A stretch of DNA of 30,096 nt, taken from the NCBI GenBank assembly GCA_900553035.1, contig USCC01000013.1, forward strand, positions 1 through 30,096. The letters run 5' to 3'. Shown here piece by piece: positions 1 through 8,400 of the stretch. The notes below the pieces were generated by a model, which did no database searches, was not told the DNA's origin, and worked only from the letters and a program-made list of their open reading frames with translations. The position numbers and the translations under genes are program-made. The first letter of the stretch is position 1; the number at the start of each line of letters is the position of its first letter. Source of the stretch: an uncultured Rhodospirillaceae bacterium. Lineage in GTDB: Bacteria; Pseudomonadota; Alphaproteobacteria; CAAGCB01; CAG-977.

Positions 1-491
1 CCGTTGAAGCCGGAGAAAACCTCGGCTTCCTGCCCGGCGACCTGAAGGAGAAAATCGATCCGTATCTGCGCCCCCTGTATGACGCTTTGTACGAAATGAT
101 GCCCAAGGACATGGTTGATAAAAAGCTGGAACTCGGCGAAATCGAAGTCGCGCCGCTGGCTTTCATGCGCGGCCGCACATTGGCAAACGCCATGGTCATT
201 CTGGACGAAGCGCAGAATACGACGCCGATGCAGATGAAAATGTTTCTGACCCGTCTGGGCGAAAATTCCCGCATGGTCATCAACGGCGACCTGAGCCAAA
301 CAGACCTGCCGCGCGGTGTGCAATCCGGCCTGGCCGACGCTCTGGACGTTCTGTCCGGCGTCCGGGACATCCGCTCCGTGACCTTCACGGAACGCGACGT
401 TGTCCGCCACGGTCTGGTATCCAGCATCGTCAAGGCCTATGACAAACGTTATGCTTCGCGCAAGGGGCTGGTCGATGTCCTTGACCGTTGA
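1..491 (+). CDS. phoH: PhoH family ATPase, 3' part (5' end outside the window)
   Basis: The open frame enters from the left edge (first complete codon at base 3) and gives 162 residues before TGA at 489-491. Visible motifs are the PhoH hallmarks: a Walker B-like segment VILDEAQNTTPMQMKMFLTR, then NGDLSQTDLP, and before them PLAFMRGRTLANA. The Walker A part of the protein must lie upstream of the window. PhoH proteins are cytoplasmic P-loop ATPases linked to RNA metabolism and phosphate stress; the exact substrate is unsettled. The gene overlaps the start of ybeY by 17 bases, and the phoH-ybeY pairing is widely conserved and supports the call. An internal ATG at 87 is not the real start, because the family sequence continues unbroken upstream of it. 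Confidence 0.95.
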   Translation, partial: VEAGENLGFLPGDLKEKIDPYLRPLYDALYEMMPKDMVDKKLELGEIEVAPLAFMRGRTLANAMVILDEAQNTTPMQMKMFLTRLGENSRMVINGDLSQTDLPRGVQSGLADALDVLSGVRDIRSVTFTERDVVRHGLVSSIVKAYDKRYASRKGLVDVLDR

Positions 492-975
492 CATTCGTAT
501 TGACGGCGGCGCATGGGTTTCCGCCCTGCCGGACGCGGAGGAAACCGTACGGCAGGCCGCACAGGATGCGTGGAAAGAAGGCAACACCGGCGATCGCGCC
601 ATTTCCGCCGACGACGTTGAGATCAGCGTCCTGCTGACCGACGACGAAACCGTACGGACTCTGAACAGGAATTACCGCGGCGTTGATCGGCCGACAAACG
701 TGCTTTCTTTTGCAACGCTGGACGACGAGGATGAACCCGTTTCCGACCCGTTTCTGGCCGGCGACATCATCATCGCCTTTGAAACGACAAAGCGGGAAGC
801 CGATGAAAGCAATAAGCCGCTTCGGGATCATTTGATTCATCTGACGTCGCACGGTGTCCTGCACCTGATCGGCTATGATCACATCGCCGATGACGAAGCC
901 GCCGAAATGGAAACGCTGGAAACGCGGATACTGGCGGCTCGGGGCATTCCCGATCCGTATGGAACCGGCGAATGA
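475..975 (+). CDS. ybeY: Endoribonuclease YbeY (rRNA maturation factor)
   Basis: A 166-residue protein, the usual YbeY length. It carries the zinc-binding triad in H-G-V-L-H-L-x-G-Y-D-H form (His126, His130, His136), and the family segment RPTNVLSF lies near residues 72-79. YbeY is a single-strand-specific metal-dependent endoribonuclease needed for 16S rRNA 3'-end maturation and ribosome quality control. The same frame is open from an ATG at 400, but the start at 475 is preferred: it has an AAGGGG ribosome-binding site at 462-467, and the protein then begins with the expected short N-terminus. It overlaps phoH by 17 bases and lnt by four (ATGA), implying translational coupling. A CorC-type gene, often found between ybeY and lnt in alphaproteobacteria, is absent here. 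Confidence 0.96.
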   Translation: MSLTVDIRIDGGAWVSALPDAEETVRQAAQDAWKEGNTGDRAISADDVEISVLLTDDETVRTLNRNYRGVDRPTNVLSFATLDDEDEPVSDPFLAGDIIIAFETTKREADESNKPLRDHLIHLTSHGVLHLIGYDHIADDEAAEMETLETRILAARGIPDPYGTGE

Positions 976-2582
976 AGCGTTTTTTTTCCCGCGCCGCGTC
1001 TTTTTTCAAATCGCCCGTTTTTCTCCGGGCGCTTATGGCTCTGGGTTGCGGGCTGATTGCTGTCGGGGCTCTGCCGCCGTATTACGGGCTGATCTGTCTT
1101 CCTGTCGCTTTTTCCGGGCTGTTCTTCCTTTTGAACCGTGCGGCCTCCGGGAAACAGGCCTTTGCCCTCGGTTATGCTTTCGGCTTTGGCTTTTTCAGCC
1201 TCGGCCTTTCATGGGTCTCCAATGCTCTGCTGACCGAAGGAATGGGGTTTGCGGGACTGGCTCCGTTGCCGCCTCTCGGTTTCGGCATCTGGGGCGGCTT
1301 TTTCCCGGCCGCGGCCTGTCTGACGGCCTTTTACGCCCGCGGACGCTTCCGCCGTCTTACCGCCTTTGCCGCGGCGTGGACGCTTTTTGAATGGGTTCGC
1401 GCATGGCTGTTCACGGGTTTCCCATGGAATCTGATCGCGTCGGTCTGGACCGCACAGCCCGAAATGTTGCAGACGGCCTCCTTATGGGGAGGCTATGGTT
1501 TAAGCCTTGTGACGGTTTTCACGGCCGCCCTTCCGGCTTTGATTTTCAGGCGCCCCGGCGTTTCCGATGTTCCCGCCTCTTTCCTGAAAAAATACGGAAG
1601 CAACCTGGCCGCTCTGCTCCTTTTTGTCCTGATTCCGGCCGCGCTTGCCTTTTACGGCGGACGGCGGCTGGAAACGGCGCCTTCGGAAACGGACACAATC
1701 CGGGGTATGCTGATCCGTCTGGTGCAGGCGAATGTGCCGCAGGGACGGAAATGGAACGCCGATGAAGCCGAACAGATTTTAATGAAGCACGTGCATCTCA
1801 GCCGCGCTGCCGGCGCCGAAAAGCTGACGCATGTCGTATGGCCCGAAACGGCGACGCAGTTTCTGCTGGCACAGGATGAATTCGCCCGGGCAATGGCCGT
1901 CAATGCCCTGAAACCCGGCGCCGTCCTGATGGTCGGCTCCCTGAGGACGGAACCCACGCCCGGCCGCATGCCTCCGTTTCGTCTGTACAACAGCATTCTG
2001 GTTTTCGACGATGCCGGCGTTTTAATCGGACAATATGATAAATCTCATCTGGTGCCGTTCGGCGAATACGCTCCCCTGCGCTCTGTCTTTCCCTTTATGA
2101 AAAAATTCACGCCGGGGATGTATGATTTCTCGGCCGGAACCGGTGCCAGGACGATAACCCCTCCCCGGCTTCTTCCGGTCGGGATGCTGGTCTGTTATGA
2201 AGCGATTTTCCCCGGTGAAGTCGCCGACAAAATCAACCGGCCTTACTGGTTTCTGAATGTGACAAACGATGGCTGGTACGGCATAAGCGCCGGGCCTTAC
2301 CAGCATTTTGCCGCCGCTCAGATGCGCGCCGTCGAAGAAGGCGTCCCCCTTGTCCGTGCGGCCAATACGGGCATCAGCGGCGTTGTGGATGCTTACGGAC
2401 GGGTCACGGCTTCACTGCCGCTCGGCATCCGGGGTTTTCTGGACGTCGGCCTGCCGCGCCGGACGGAAAAGCCGACCCTGTACGGCACGTACGGGAACAA
2501 AATCCCGCTTGGGATCGCCCTGATCCTGCTGGTGTTCTCCTGCCTTCCCTTTTCAGGAAAAACAAAAGGAGCGAATACATGA
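972..2582 (+). CDS. lnt: Apolipoprotein N-acyltransferase
   Basis: A 536-residue protein with several hydrophobic segments in roughly the first 230 residues, a nitrilase-like domain after about residue 245, and a final membrane helix near 510-525. The catalytic triad is visible: Glu292 in VVWPET, Lys357 in QYDKSHLVPFGEYAPLR, and Cys408 in MLVCYEAIFPGE. Lnt adds the third acyl chain to the N-terminal cysteine of lipoproteins on the periplasmic face of the inner membrane, the last step before Lol sorting. The start overlaps the ybeY stop as ATGA. The stop in turn overlaps the start of a small lipoprotein gene, which is itself a likely substrate. Confidence 0.97.
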   Translation: MKRFFSRAASFFKSPVFLRALMALGCGLIAVGALPPYYGLICLPVAFSGLFFLLNRAASGKQAFALGYAFGFGFFSLGLSWVSNALLTEGMGFAGLAPLPPLGFGIWGGFFPAAACLTAFYARGRFRRLTAFAAAWTLFEWVRAWLFTGFPWNLIASVWTAQPEMLQTASLWGGYGLSLVTVFTAALPALIFRRPGVSDVPASFLKKYGSNLAALLLFVLIPAALAFYGGRRLETAPSETDTIRGMLIRLVQANVPQGRKWNADEAEQILMKHVHLSRAAGAEKLTHVVWPETATQFLLAQDEFARAMAVNALKPGAVLMVGSLRTEPTPGRMPPFRLYNSILVFDDAGVLIGQYDKSHLVPFGEYAPLRSVFPFMKKFTPGMYDFSAGTGARTITPPRLLPVGMLVCYEAIFPGEVADKINRPYWFLNVTNDGWYGISAGPYQHFAAAQMRAVEEGVPLVRAANTGISGVVDAYGRVTASLPLGIRGFLDVGLPRRTEKPTLYGTYGNKIPLGIALILLVFSCLPFSGKTKGANT

Positions 2583-2731
2583 AAAAAAGTCTTTTCCTGT
2601 TCGTCCTGACGGTTCTGGTCTTCACGCTCGGCGCATGTCGGAACATTTATGAATCGGAAACGTATTCGACAAGCGATTCATACGGCGATATTTTTGAAGG
2701 TAAAAAAATTCCCTGGGATTCCCGCATATAA
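2579..2731 (+). CDS. Small lipoprotein, 50 residues
   Basis: A short frame of 50 codons plus TAA. It opens with MKK, a hydrophobic stretch, and a lipobox LGAC with the cysteine at residue 20. The mature peptide of about 31 residues starts CRNIYESETY and ends WDSRI; it is rich in Ser, Thr, Asp and Tyr. The ATG overlaps the lnt stop (ATGA), and the terminator-like hairpin follows about 28 bases after the TAA, so it closes the phoH-ybeY-lnt transcript. I do not recognise a family. The lipobox and the tight coupling to the lipoprotein acyltransferase make a real gene likely. The residues after the cysteine (Arg-Asn) do not give an obvious inner-membrane retention signal, so outer-membrane sorting is possible but unproven. 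Confidence 0.75.
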   Translation: MKKSLFLFVLTVLVFTLGACRNIYESETYSTSDSYGDIFEGKKIPWDSRI

Positions 2732-2756
2732 ACACGCGAACCTTTTTTCCGACAAC

Positions 2757-2788
2757 AAAAATCCGGCGTCCGAAACCGCCGGGTTTTC
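2757..2788. terminator. Rho-independent terminator between convergent operons, probably bidirectional
   Basis: Arms at 2759-2768 and 2777-2786 pair over 10 positions, with one G:U wobble on the plus strand, around an 8-base loop. The core is CCGGCG/CGCCGG. The plus strand runs into GTTTT, and the minus strand runs into a run of five T. It sits between the plus-strand lnt unit and the minus-strand ptsI, so it can serve both. Confidence 0.7.
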
Positions 2789-2814
2789 GTCCGAACGCAC
2801 AGCGTCCGTCCGAT

Positions 2815-4632
2815 TCAGCGACGGTTTTCAAATTCATTCAGAGCATTTTCAACATCTTCCGGGAAGGAAAGAGACAAAATCCGACCGGCGAATTCCTCCA
2901 TTTCAGAAATACGCAGGGATCGGATGCGCTCCTTAACCATCGGCACGTTGGTCACGGGCATTGACAGTTCCCGCACCCCAAGCCCCAGAAGCAGCGCCGC
3001 GTAATGGTTGTTCGCCGCCATTTCGCCGCAGACGCACAGGGGGATATCGGCGCTTTTGGCGGCATCGGCCGTCATCTTAATCAGCTTCAGCACCGCCGGA
3101 TGAATCGGGTTGAACAGCCCCGCAACAGCGGCATCGGAACGGTCAACCGCCAGCGTATACTGAATCAGATCGTTCGTCCCCAGAGACAGAAAATCACAGT
3201 GCCGCGCCAGAACGGACGCTTCAAGAGCCGCGCTCGGCACTTCAATCATCACCCCCAGAAGCGGCATCCTGTCCCCGATCGGGATGTTTCTTTCCCTCAG
3301 ATCCGCCGCAACCCGGTTCAAAATATCCCGGGCGGTCAGCAACTCGCCGACCGACGAAACCATGGGCAGCAGGATGCGGACGTCACCAAAGGCGCACGCC
3401 CGAAGCGCCGCCGCGAACTGCGTTTCCAGAAGCGCGGAAAACCGCAGGGCATACCGGATACCGCGCACCCCCAGCGCCGGATTCGTGCTGATCCCCGTGT
3501 TCAGAATCTGGGCGCATTTGTCCCCGCCGACGTCAAAGGTACGGAAAGTGATCGGTTTGCCTTCCATGCGCGCCGACACGTCGCGGAGCGTCTCGAACTG
3601 CTCGTCTTCCGAAGGCAGATCCGAACGGTTCATGAACATGTATTCGCTACGCAAAAGACCGATGCCGTCCACGTTTGATTGGAGAAGCACCTCGACTTCG
3701 CTGGGCAGATCGATATTCCCCTTCAGGCTGACCGTCACGCCGTCCAGAGTGATGGAAGGCAGATGACGCAGGCGTTTCAGCGAACGTTTCCAGCGCAGAA
3801 AATCCGAACGGTACCGACGGTAGCGGTCGATATTCTCCTGCGAGGGGCAGACAATGATTTTACCGTATGCGCCGTCAATGATGACAATGTCGCCCGTCCG
3901 GACATCGGAAAGAAGATTCGGGACAGCAACGACAGCCGGCATGCTGAGCGAACGAGCCAGAAGCCCCGTGTGGCTCTGCGGCGATCCGGTCATTGTCGCG
4001 AAAGCAGCCACCCGCTTCGGATCCAGAAGCGCCGTATCCGCGGCACTCAGATCACGAGCCAGAACAACCGCGTTTTCGGGCAGCTGTGAAAAGGTTTCCG
4101 GCGCGTCGCCGACCAGGTTACGGATCAGACGCGTCCCCACGCCGCGGATATCTTCCAGACGCGAGGCAATATAGGCATCGTCCATTGAAGCAAACGCTTC
4201 GGCGATCAGGCCAATTTCGACCTGCACCGCGGCTTCGGCGTTAATCAGATCCTTCCGGATGCGTTCGTAAACCCCGCGCAACAGGCGTGAGCCTTTCAGC
4301 ATATGGCGGTAAACGTCAAACAGATAGCTGATCGGGTCGTCTTCCAGGACATCCTTCGCCCGATCCCACAGCATGTCGAACTGTGCCGAGGTTTCCTGAA
4401 CGGCTTTCAGAAAACGCTGGTGTTCGCGTTCAACGTCTTCGGGTCGGATGCGGTACTGGGGAACGGCCGTCAGCAGGTTGTCGTACACATATGCCCGCCC
4501 GATGACAATGCCCGGCGAAACACCAATGCCGTCGTAACTTTTCTCAATGCCCGGAACGGGGCACTCATTTTCACCGCACCCTTCCGCTTTGGAAACGGCG
4601 GAAAGTTTTTTAATCTTCGTAAAATTTATCAT
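2815..4632 (-). CDS. ptsI: Phosphoenolpyruvate-protein phosphotransferase (PTS enzyme I)
   Basis: A 605-residue enzyme I. The phosphohistidine is His221 in GSPQSHTGLLAR, followed by MPAVV. The PEP-binding TIM barrel shows GIGLLRSEYMFM, TFRTFDVGGDK, LLGVMIEVPS, SLGTNDLIQYTLAVDRSD, and catalytic Cys535 in VCGEMA. It takes phosphate from PEP and hands it to HPr. There is no N-terminal GAF domain, so this is the PtsI-like layout rather than the nitrogen-type PtsP common in proteobacteria. The first 30 residues are an extra, poorly conserved leader with several Cys residues (19, 24). The ATG overlaps the end of ptsH by 23 bases, with GGTGG directly before it. It is the last gene of the operon and ends at a likely terminator. 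Confidence 0.95.
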   Translation of the reverse strand: MINFTKIKKLSAVSKAEGCGENECPVPGIEKSYDGIGVSPGIVIGRAYVYDNLLTAVPQYRIRPEDVEREHQRFLKAVQETSAQFDMLWDRAKDVLEDDPISYLFDVYRHMLKGSRLLRGVYERIRKDLINAEAAVQVEIGLIAEAFASMDDAYIASRLEDIRGVGTRLIRNLVGDAPETFSQLPENAVVLARDLSAADTALLDPKRVAAFATMTGSPQSHTGLLARSLSMPAVVAVPNLLSDVRTGDIVIIDGAYGKIIVCPSQENIDRYRRYRSDFLRWKRSLKRLRHLPSITLDGVTVSLKGNIDLPSEVEVLLQSNVDGIGLLRSEYMFMNRSDLPSEDEQFETLRDVSARMEGKPITFRTFDVGGDKCAQILNTGISTNPALGVRGIRYALRFSALLETQFAAALRACAFGDVRILLPMVSSVGELLTARDILNRVAADLRERNIPIGDRMPLLGVMIEVPSAALEASVLARHCDFLSLGTNDLIQYTLAVDRSDAAVAGLFNPIHPAVLKLIKMTADAAKSADIPLCVCGEMAANNHYAALLLGLGVRELSMPVTNVPMVKERIRSLRISEMEEFAGRILSLSFPEDVENALNEFENRR

Positions 4633-4888
4633 CCACCAACTTTTCCAATGCCTTAAGAGCCTCTTCCGCCTGCACGCCGGAGCAGCTGACCACGATTTCG
4701 GATCCCCGTGCCGCGCCCAGCATCATCAATCCCATAATGGAATGACCGGAAACCTCCTGTCCGTCACGGCCGACGGTTATTTCAGCGTCAAAATCCTCGG
4801 CCACGCGGACAAAGGCTGCCGCCGCCCGGGCATGAAGCCCCCGGACGTTTTTTATTTTTAAAATGCCCGCTGTCGTCTGATCCGCCAT
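4610..4888 (-). CDS. ptsH: Phosphocarrier protein HPr
   Basis: A 92-residue HPr. The phosphorylation site His19 lies in GLHARAA. The regulatory serine is Ser50 in GHSIMGLMML, matching the serine that HPr kinase modifies in other bacteria. Having both sites fits with hprK being in the same operon: His19 would carry phosphate from enzyme I to EIIA, and Ser50 would be the HprK target. A strong GGAGG ribosome-binding site precedes the ATG. It begins 12 bases after the EIIA gene and runs into ptsI. Unlike typical HPr it has a few extra residues at both ends. Confidence 0.97.
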   Translation of the reverse strand: MADQTTAGILKIKNVRGLHARAAAAFVRVAEDFDAEITVGRDGQEVSGHSIMGLMMLGAARGSEIVVSCSGVQAEEALKALEKLVDDKFYED

Positions 4889-4900
4889 TCTTCCTCCGCC

Positions 4901-5302
4901 TTAACCGTGATTCAGCAAAGCCGAAGCGACGTTGATGTATTTGCGGCCGGCCTCCTGAGCGCTGAGCGTCGCTTCCTTCAGCTTCTGAGTCCCCCGGATT
5001 TGTGCCAGTTTGATCAGCATCGGCAGGTTCATACCCGCCAGCACTTCGATATTCTGCTGATTCATAATGGAAATCGCCAGGTTTGACGGCGTCCCGCCGA
5101 ACATGTCCGTCAACACGGCGACCCCTTCTCCGCGGTCAACGGCGCTCAGTTTGTTCTGGATTTCCTCGCGTCTCTGTTCCATATCGTCTGTCGGAAAAAT
5201 ACAGACGGTTTCAACGGCTTCCTGCGGTCCGACGACATGCTCCATCGCGGCCTTCATTTCGTCCGCCAGATGCCCGTGCGACACCAAAACCAATCCTATC
5301 AT
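4901..5302 (-). CDS. Mannose-family PTS EIIA domain protein
   Basis: A single-domain EIIA(Man)-type protein of 133 residues. The phosphohistidine is in the VSHGHLADE motif near the N-terminus (His9 from this start). LTDMFGGTPSN and GMNLPML are further family motifs. No EIIB, EIIC or EIID genes are in the window, so the protein is probably a regulatory phosphate acceptor rather than part of a sugar importer, as in other alphaproteobacteria. A GTG nine bases upstream (5311) is in frame, but the AGGTGG ribosome-binding site sits about five bases before the ATG at 5302, so I chose the ATG. It lies 15 bases after rapZ and 12 bases before ptsH. Confidence 0.93.
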   Translation of the reverse strand: MIGLVLVSHGHLADEMKAAMEHVVGPQEAVETVCIFPTDDMEQRREEIQNKLSAVDRGEGVAVLTDMFGGTPSNLAISIMNQQNIEVLAGMNLPMLIKLAQIRGTQKLKEATLSAQEAGRKYINVASALLNHG

Positions 5303-5317
5303 TCGTTCCACCTCAGT

Positions 5318-6184
5318 CTATTTATCCAATTCACGATGAGTCAGAGTTACAGTATACTCTTTTTTCGCCAAAAGCCACGCATAAAGCCTTTCCGCCGTAA
5401 ACACGGAACGATGGCGGCCGCCCGTACACCCGACGGCAATCGTCAGATAACTTTTTCCCTCCCGGGCAAAGCGGGGCAGCAGAGGTTCAATGAAACCGGT
5501 CAGGCGCTCAAAGAAACCGTCGAAGCCCGGATCCGCCGCGACATAATCGGCAATCGGCCCGTCCCGTCCGGTCAGCGGACGGAGCGCGGGTTCATAGAAC
5601 GGATTGCGCAGGAAGCGCACGTCAAAAACCAGATCCGCGTCCCCGGGAAGTCCCTGACGGAAAGAAAAGGACATAACGGAAACGACCATTCCTCCCGACC
5701 GCCCGGGCGCAAAATGCTTTTCAATATAATGACGCAGGTCAGCGGGCTTCAAATCCGTTGTGTCAATGACGAAATCCGCCTTCGAGCGCAGAGGCTCCAT
5801 CAGGCGGCGCTCCTGCGCCAGACCCTCGCTGACGCTTTTGTTTTTGGCCAGAGGATGGGAGCGACGTGTTTCCGTAAAACGGCGCAGAAGTTTTCCATCA
5901 TCGCAGTCCAGAAAAACAATACGCCCCGAAACGCCGTCCTCTCTGAGCAGAGCGTCACAGAAAGCGCTGAGCCTTTCACCGTCAAACCCCCGCGTGCGCG
6001 CATCAACTCCGACGGCCAGAGGCGGCCGGTTCGGGTCGGTTTCCTGCGCCAGAGAAGGCAACAGAGCCAGCGGCAGGTTGTCGATCACTTCGTACCCCAG
6101 ATCCTCCAGGACTTTCAAAGCCGTTGTTTTGCCGGCTCCGGACATGCCGGTCACAATCACGACCGGACGGACTTCCCGCATCAT
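5318..6184 (-). CDS. rapZ: RapZ/YvcJ-family nucleotide-binding regulator
   Basis: A 288-residue protein with Walker A GMSGAGKTT (about residues 13-21), the family segment GYEVIDNLP, and the C-terminal GCTGGRHRSVF block. In enterobacteria RapZ is an RNase adaptor that binds GlmZ sRNA and senses glucosamine-6-phosphate. In other phyla the role is less clear, so only the family is certain here. An ATG at 6211 is in frame, but ATG-ATG at 6184/6181 overlaps the hprK stop as ATGA and has AAAGGG upstream, so 6184 was chosen. Its place between hprK and the EIIA gene ties it to the PTS relay. Confidence 0.93.
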   Translation of the reverse strand: MMREVRPVVIVTGMSGAGKTTALKVLEDLGYEVIDNLPLALLPSLAQETDPNRPPLAVGVDARTRGFDGERLSAFCDALLREDGVSGRIVFLDCDDGKLLRRFTETRRSHPLAKNKSVSEGLAQERRLMEPLRSKADFVIDTTDLKPADLRHYIEKHFAPGRSGGMVVSVMSFSFRQGLPGDADLVFDVRFLRNPFYEPALRPLTGRDGPIADYVAADPGFDGFFERLTGFIEPLLPRFAREGKSYLTIAVGCTGGRHRSVFTAERLYAWLLAKKEYTVTLTHRELDK

Positions 6185-6615
6185 TGAACAATTACCCTTT
6201 CGCCTGTGCAAACCGACAGAGCCACCTTTATTTTCGCCACGGCCGACGCCGCCGAAGGATCAAGAAAAAGAAGAGGTATTTCAATTCCTTCAATAACTTC
6301 GGACATCGGATCAGGCATCCTATCAATTTCATGGGACGGACACAAAGCTATCTTTAGTTTTATATGCGTTTCCGGACGAAAAGGCATCGGAACGATGCCC
6401 AGTCCTCGAACCTCGATCAGACCCCGGATTTTATCCGGGGTCCGCGCCTTCAGCTTTTCCCCTTCCTTTTCCAGAAAAACCCGGTCGTCGGCGACCAGTT
6501 CCGCCCCCGCGTCAATCAGGCGAAGAGCCAGGTCGGACTTACCGCTTCCGGACCGCCCGCAGATCAGCAGACCCGCGCCGTCCCATTCGACACACGAAGC
6601 ATGCAGAGGACTCAT
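6181..6615 (-). CDS. hprK: HPr kinase/phosphorylase, short alphaproteobacterial form
   Basis: Only 144 residues, against about 310 in Firmicutes. It consists of the C-terminal catalytic domain alone. Visible are Walker A GRSGSGKS (20-27), the acidic pair in LVADDRV (about 41-46), and the HprK signature IRGLIEVRGLGI (63-74). The enzyme would phosphorylate and dephosphorylate Ser50 of HPr. The N-terminal domain is missing, as is normal in alphaproteobacteria, so this is not a truncation. The start overlaps the chvG stop as ATGA, and the stop overlaps the rapZ start the same way. Confidence 0.95.
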   Translation of the reverse strand: MSPLHASCVEWDGAGLLICGRSGSGKSDLALRLIDAGAELVADDRVFLEKEGEKLKARTPDKIRGLIEVRGLGIVPMPFRPETHIKLKIALCPSHEIDRMPDPMSEVIEGIEIPLLFLDPSAASAVAKIKVALSVCTGERVIVQ

Positions 6616-8396
6616 CCTTTTTCCTCCATGACCGCCGGCAGGACAATGACAATACAGGCGCCCAGGATTTTCCCGTCCCGGTCCGTCCTGTTGCGCGCGT
6701 AAATCGTCCCGTTCAGACCGGTAATGATTTTTTCGGAAATGGAAAGCCCCAGCCCTGAATGATGCCCGAACTGTTCGGTTGAAGGCCGTTCGCAGTAAAA
6801 ACGCTGGAACAGCTTTTCTTCGTCCCCCGGCGGGATACCCGGCCCTTCGTCTTCAAAACGCAGGAGAAGCATGGTGCCTTTTTTCTTGGCAACGACCGTA
6901 ATCGTCCCGCCGTCGGGGCTGAAAGAGATGGCGTTGCCAATCAGGTTGTAGAAAACCTGCGCCACACGGGTTTCCATCCCCAGAACCGCCGTCGTTTCCG
7001 GAAGCCCTTCATCCCATTCCAGAACAAAGCGCAGATGCCGTTCTCCCGCCGCATCGCCCAGATTGTATACTTCAATCAGAGAGGAAAGCAGCCGGTACAC
7101 ATTAATCGGTTCAAATTCCTCGCGGGACAGTTCAGCGTCCAGGCGCGACAGGTTGGAAATGTCCGTAATCAGGCGATCCAGACGCAGGATGTCTTCGTGA
7201 ATGATTTCCATCAGGCGCTGTTTTTTTTCAGGGTTGGAGATATGGTCAAGCGTCTCGACCGCACTGCGCATGGAGGAAAGAGGGTTTTTGATTTCATGCG
7301 CCACATCGGCGGCGAAGCGTTCCGTCGCATCCAGACGTTCCCATAACGTATCGGTCATTTTGATCAGCGCCCCCGACAGCGCTCCGATTTCATCCTTGCG
7401 CTCGGTTTCGTCCGGAATGACCTGGCGCCGGCCCCCGCTGACACGGATATTGACCGCCGCGGTTGACAGACGGTTCAACGGCGTCACGATTGTTCGAACC
7501 ATAAAGAAGGACAGAAGAATCGTCACGACGAACGCAATGGCAAACAGGCGAAAGACCGCCAAGCGGAAGGCAACCAGATTTTTAATGACGTTGTCAAGGC
7601 CGCTGTTGACCATAATCGCGCCGACGATCTGGTCATTATAAACGACGGGAAGAGCGACGCTCAGGATGCGGCCGAAGCCGTCCTTATAACGGATTTCGCT
7701 GGCGAAAACACCGTCTCCCAATGCGACACCGACTTCCTCATAATCGAAAGCCGTCTGGTTTTCCGGTTCTTCGTATCGCGGCAGTTTTTCCTTGCCGAAC
7801 AGTCCGTCCCACAGCGTCCCCTGCAGGAACGACAGCGGCCGTTCCTCGGGCCGGCCCAGACCGACCAGACTGTCCGCCGAAAGCACGCCGTTGTGGTCGA
7901 ACAGGCGGACGCGGACGTTGTCCAAAGACGCCAGACGCCGCACGATATGCCGAGCCGGCGTCGGGACAAGGCGAAAGACTTCGCGCGGCACACGGGTCAG
8001 AAGGTCGCCTGTCCGGCCGAAATTTGAAAAATAGGGAAACCGCCGCGTTTCCGGCGCCTGAAGGAAATAGCCGTTGCTGACGCTTCTGTTTTCCCCGGGC
8101 GAAAGCAGAGAGGGAACGAATTCCGACGTCACAGCGCCTTCGCTGACCGCGACGGAAATCAGTTCGGCCTGCACTTTGAGGAATTTGATTTCCGCATCAA
8201 TCAGCCCCTTCTGGTAATGATCCATATAAAACAGGCCGGCGACCAGAAGAACCGGCGCCAGCAGGTTGACGAGCAAAAGCCGCCATGCAATCGGGGAACG
8301 CAGAAAAGAACGTCCCGCAAGATCCGCGCTCCCGTTTTTCGGGGAGGCCTCCTTTCCGGAAAAAGAATCGCGGATGCGGGACATGATGCGGAACAC
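6612..8396 (-). CDS. chvG: ChvG/ExoS-type membrane sensor histidine kinase
   Basis: A 594-residue kinase. Transmembrane helix 1 is at about 38-58, a periplasmic sensor runs to about residue 275, helix 2 is at about 280-300, and a HAMP linker begins VTPLNRLS. The H-box FAADVAHEIKNPLSS has phospho-acceptor His367. The ATP domain shows FYNLIGNAISFSP, DEGPGIP and GLGLSI. The partner is the response regulator immediately upstream. In rhizobia, Brucella and relatives this pair senses acid or envelope stress; the signal here is inferred. The start is GTG at 8396, because GAAGGA (overlapping the chvI stop) is correctly spaced from it; the ATG at 8384 has no good ribosome-binding site. Confidence 0.93.
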   Translation of the reverse strand: MFRIMSRIRDSFSGKEASPKNGSADLAGRSFLRSPIAWRLLLVNLLAPVLLVAGLFYMDHYQKGLIDAEIKFLKVQAELISVAVSEGAVTSEFVPSLLSPGENRSVSNGYFLQAPETRRFPYFSNFGRTGDLLTRVPREVFRLVPTPARHIVRRLASLDNVRVRLFDHNGVLSADSLVGLGRPEERPLSFLQGTLWDGLFGKEKLPRYEEPENQTAFDYEEVGVALGDGVFASEIRYKDGFGRILSVALPVVYNDQIVGAIMVNSGLDNVIKNLVAFRLAVFRLFAIAFVVTILLSFFMVRTIVTPLNRLSTAAVNIRVSGGRRQVIPDETERKDEIGALSGALIKMTDTLWERLDATERFAADVAHEIKNPLSSMRSAVETLDHISNPEKKQRLMEIIHEDILRLDRLITDISNLSRLDAELSREEFEPINVYRLLSSLIEVYNLGDAAGERHLRFVLEWDEGLPETTAVLGMETRVAQVFYNLIGNAISFSPDGGTITVVAKKKGTMLLLRFEDEGPGIPPGDEEKLFQRFYCERPSTEQFGHHSGLGLSISEKIITGLNGTIYARNRTDRDGKILGACIVIVLPAVMEEKG

Positions 8397-8400
8397 GGAA

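Noticed and set aside
5303..5311. GTG start for the EIIA gene, three codons upstream of the chosen ATG
   Set aside because: The AGGTGG ribosome-binding site overlaps this GTG and is correctly spaced only for the ATG at 5302.
5237..6187. A 316-codon plus-strand open frame opposite rapZ
   Set aside because: It is an antisense shadow; rapZ has Walker A and the GCTGGRHRSV motif, and this frame has none.
6181..6615. Truncated hprK
   Set aside because: A length of about 145 residues without the N-terminal domain is normal for the alphaproteobacterial HprK family.
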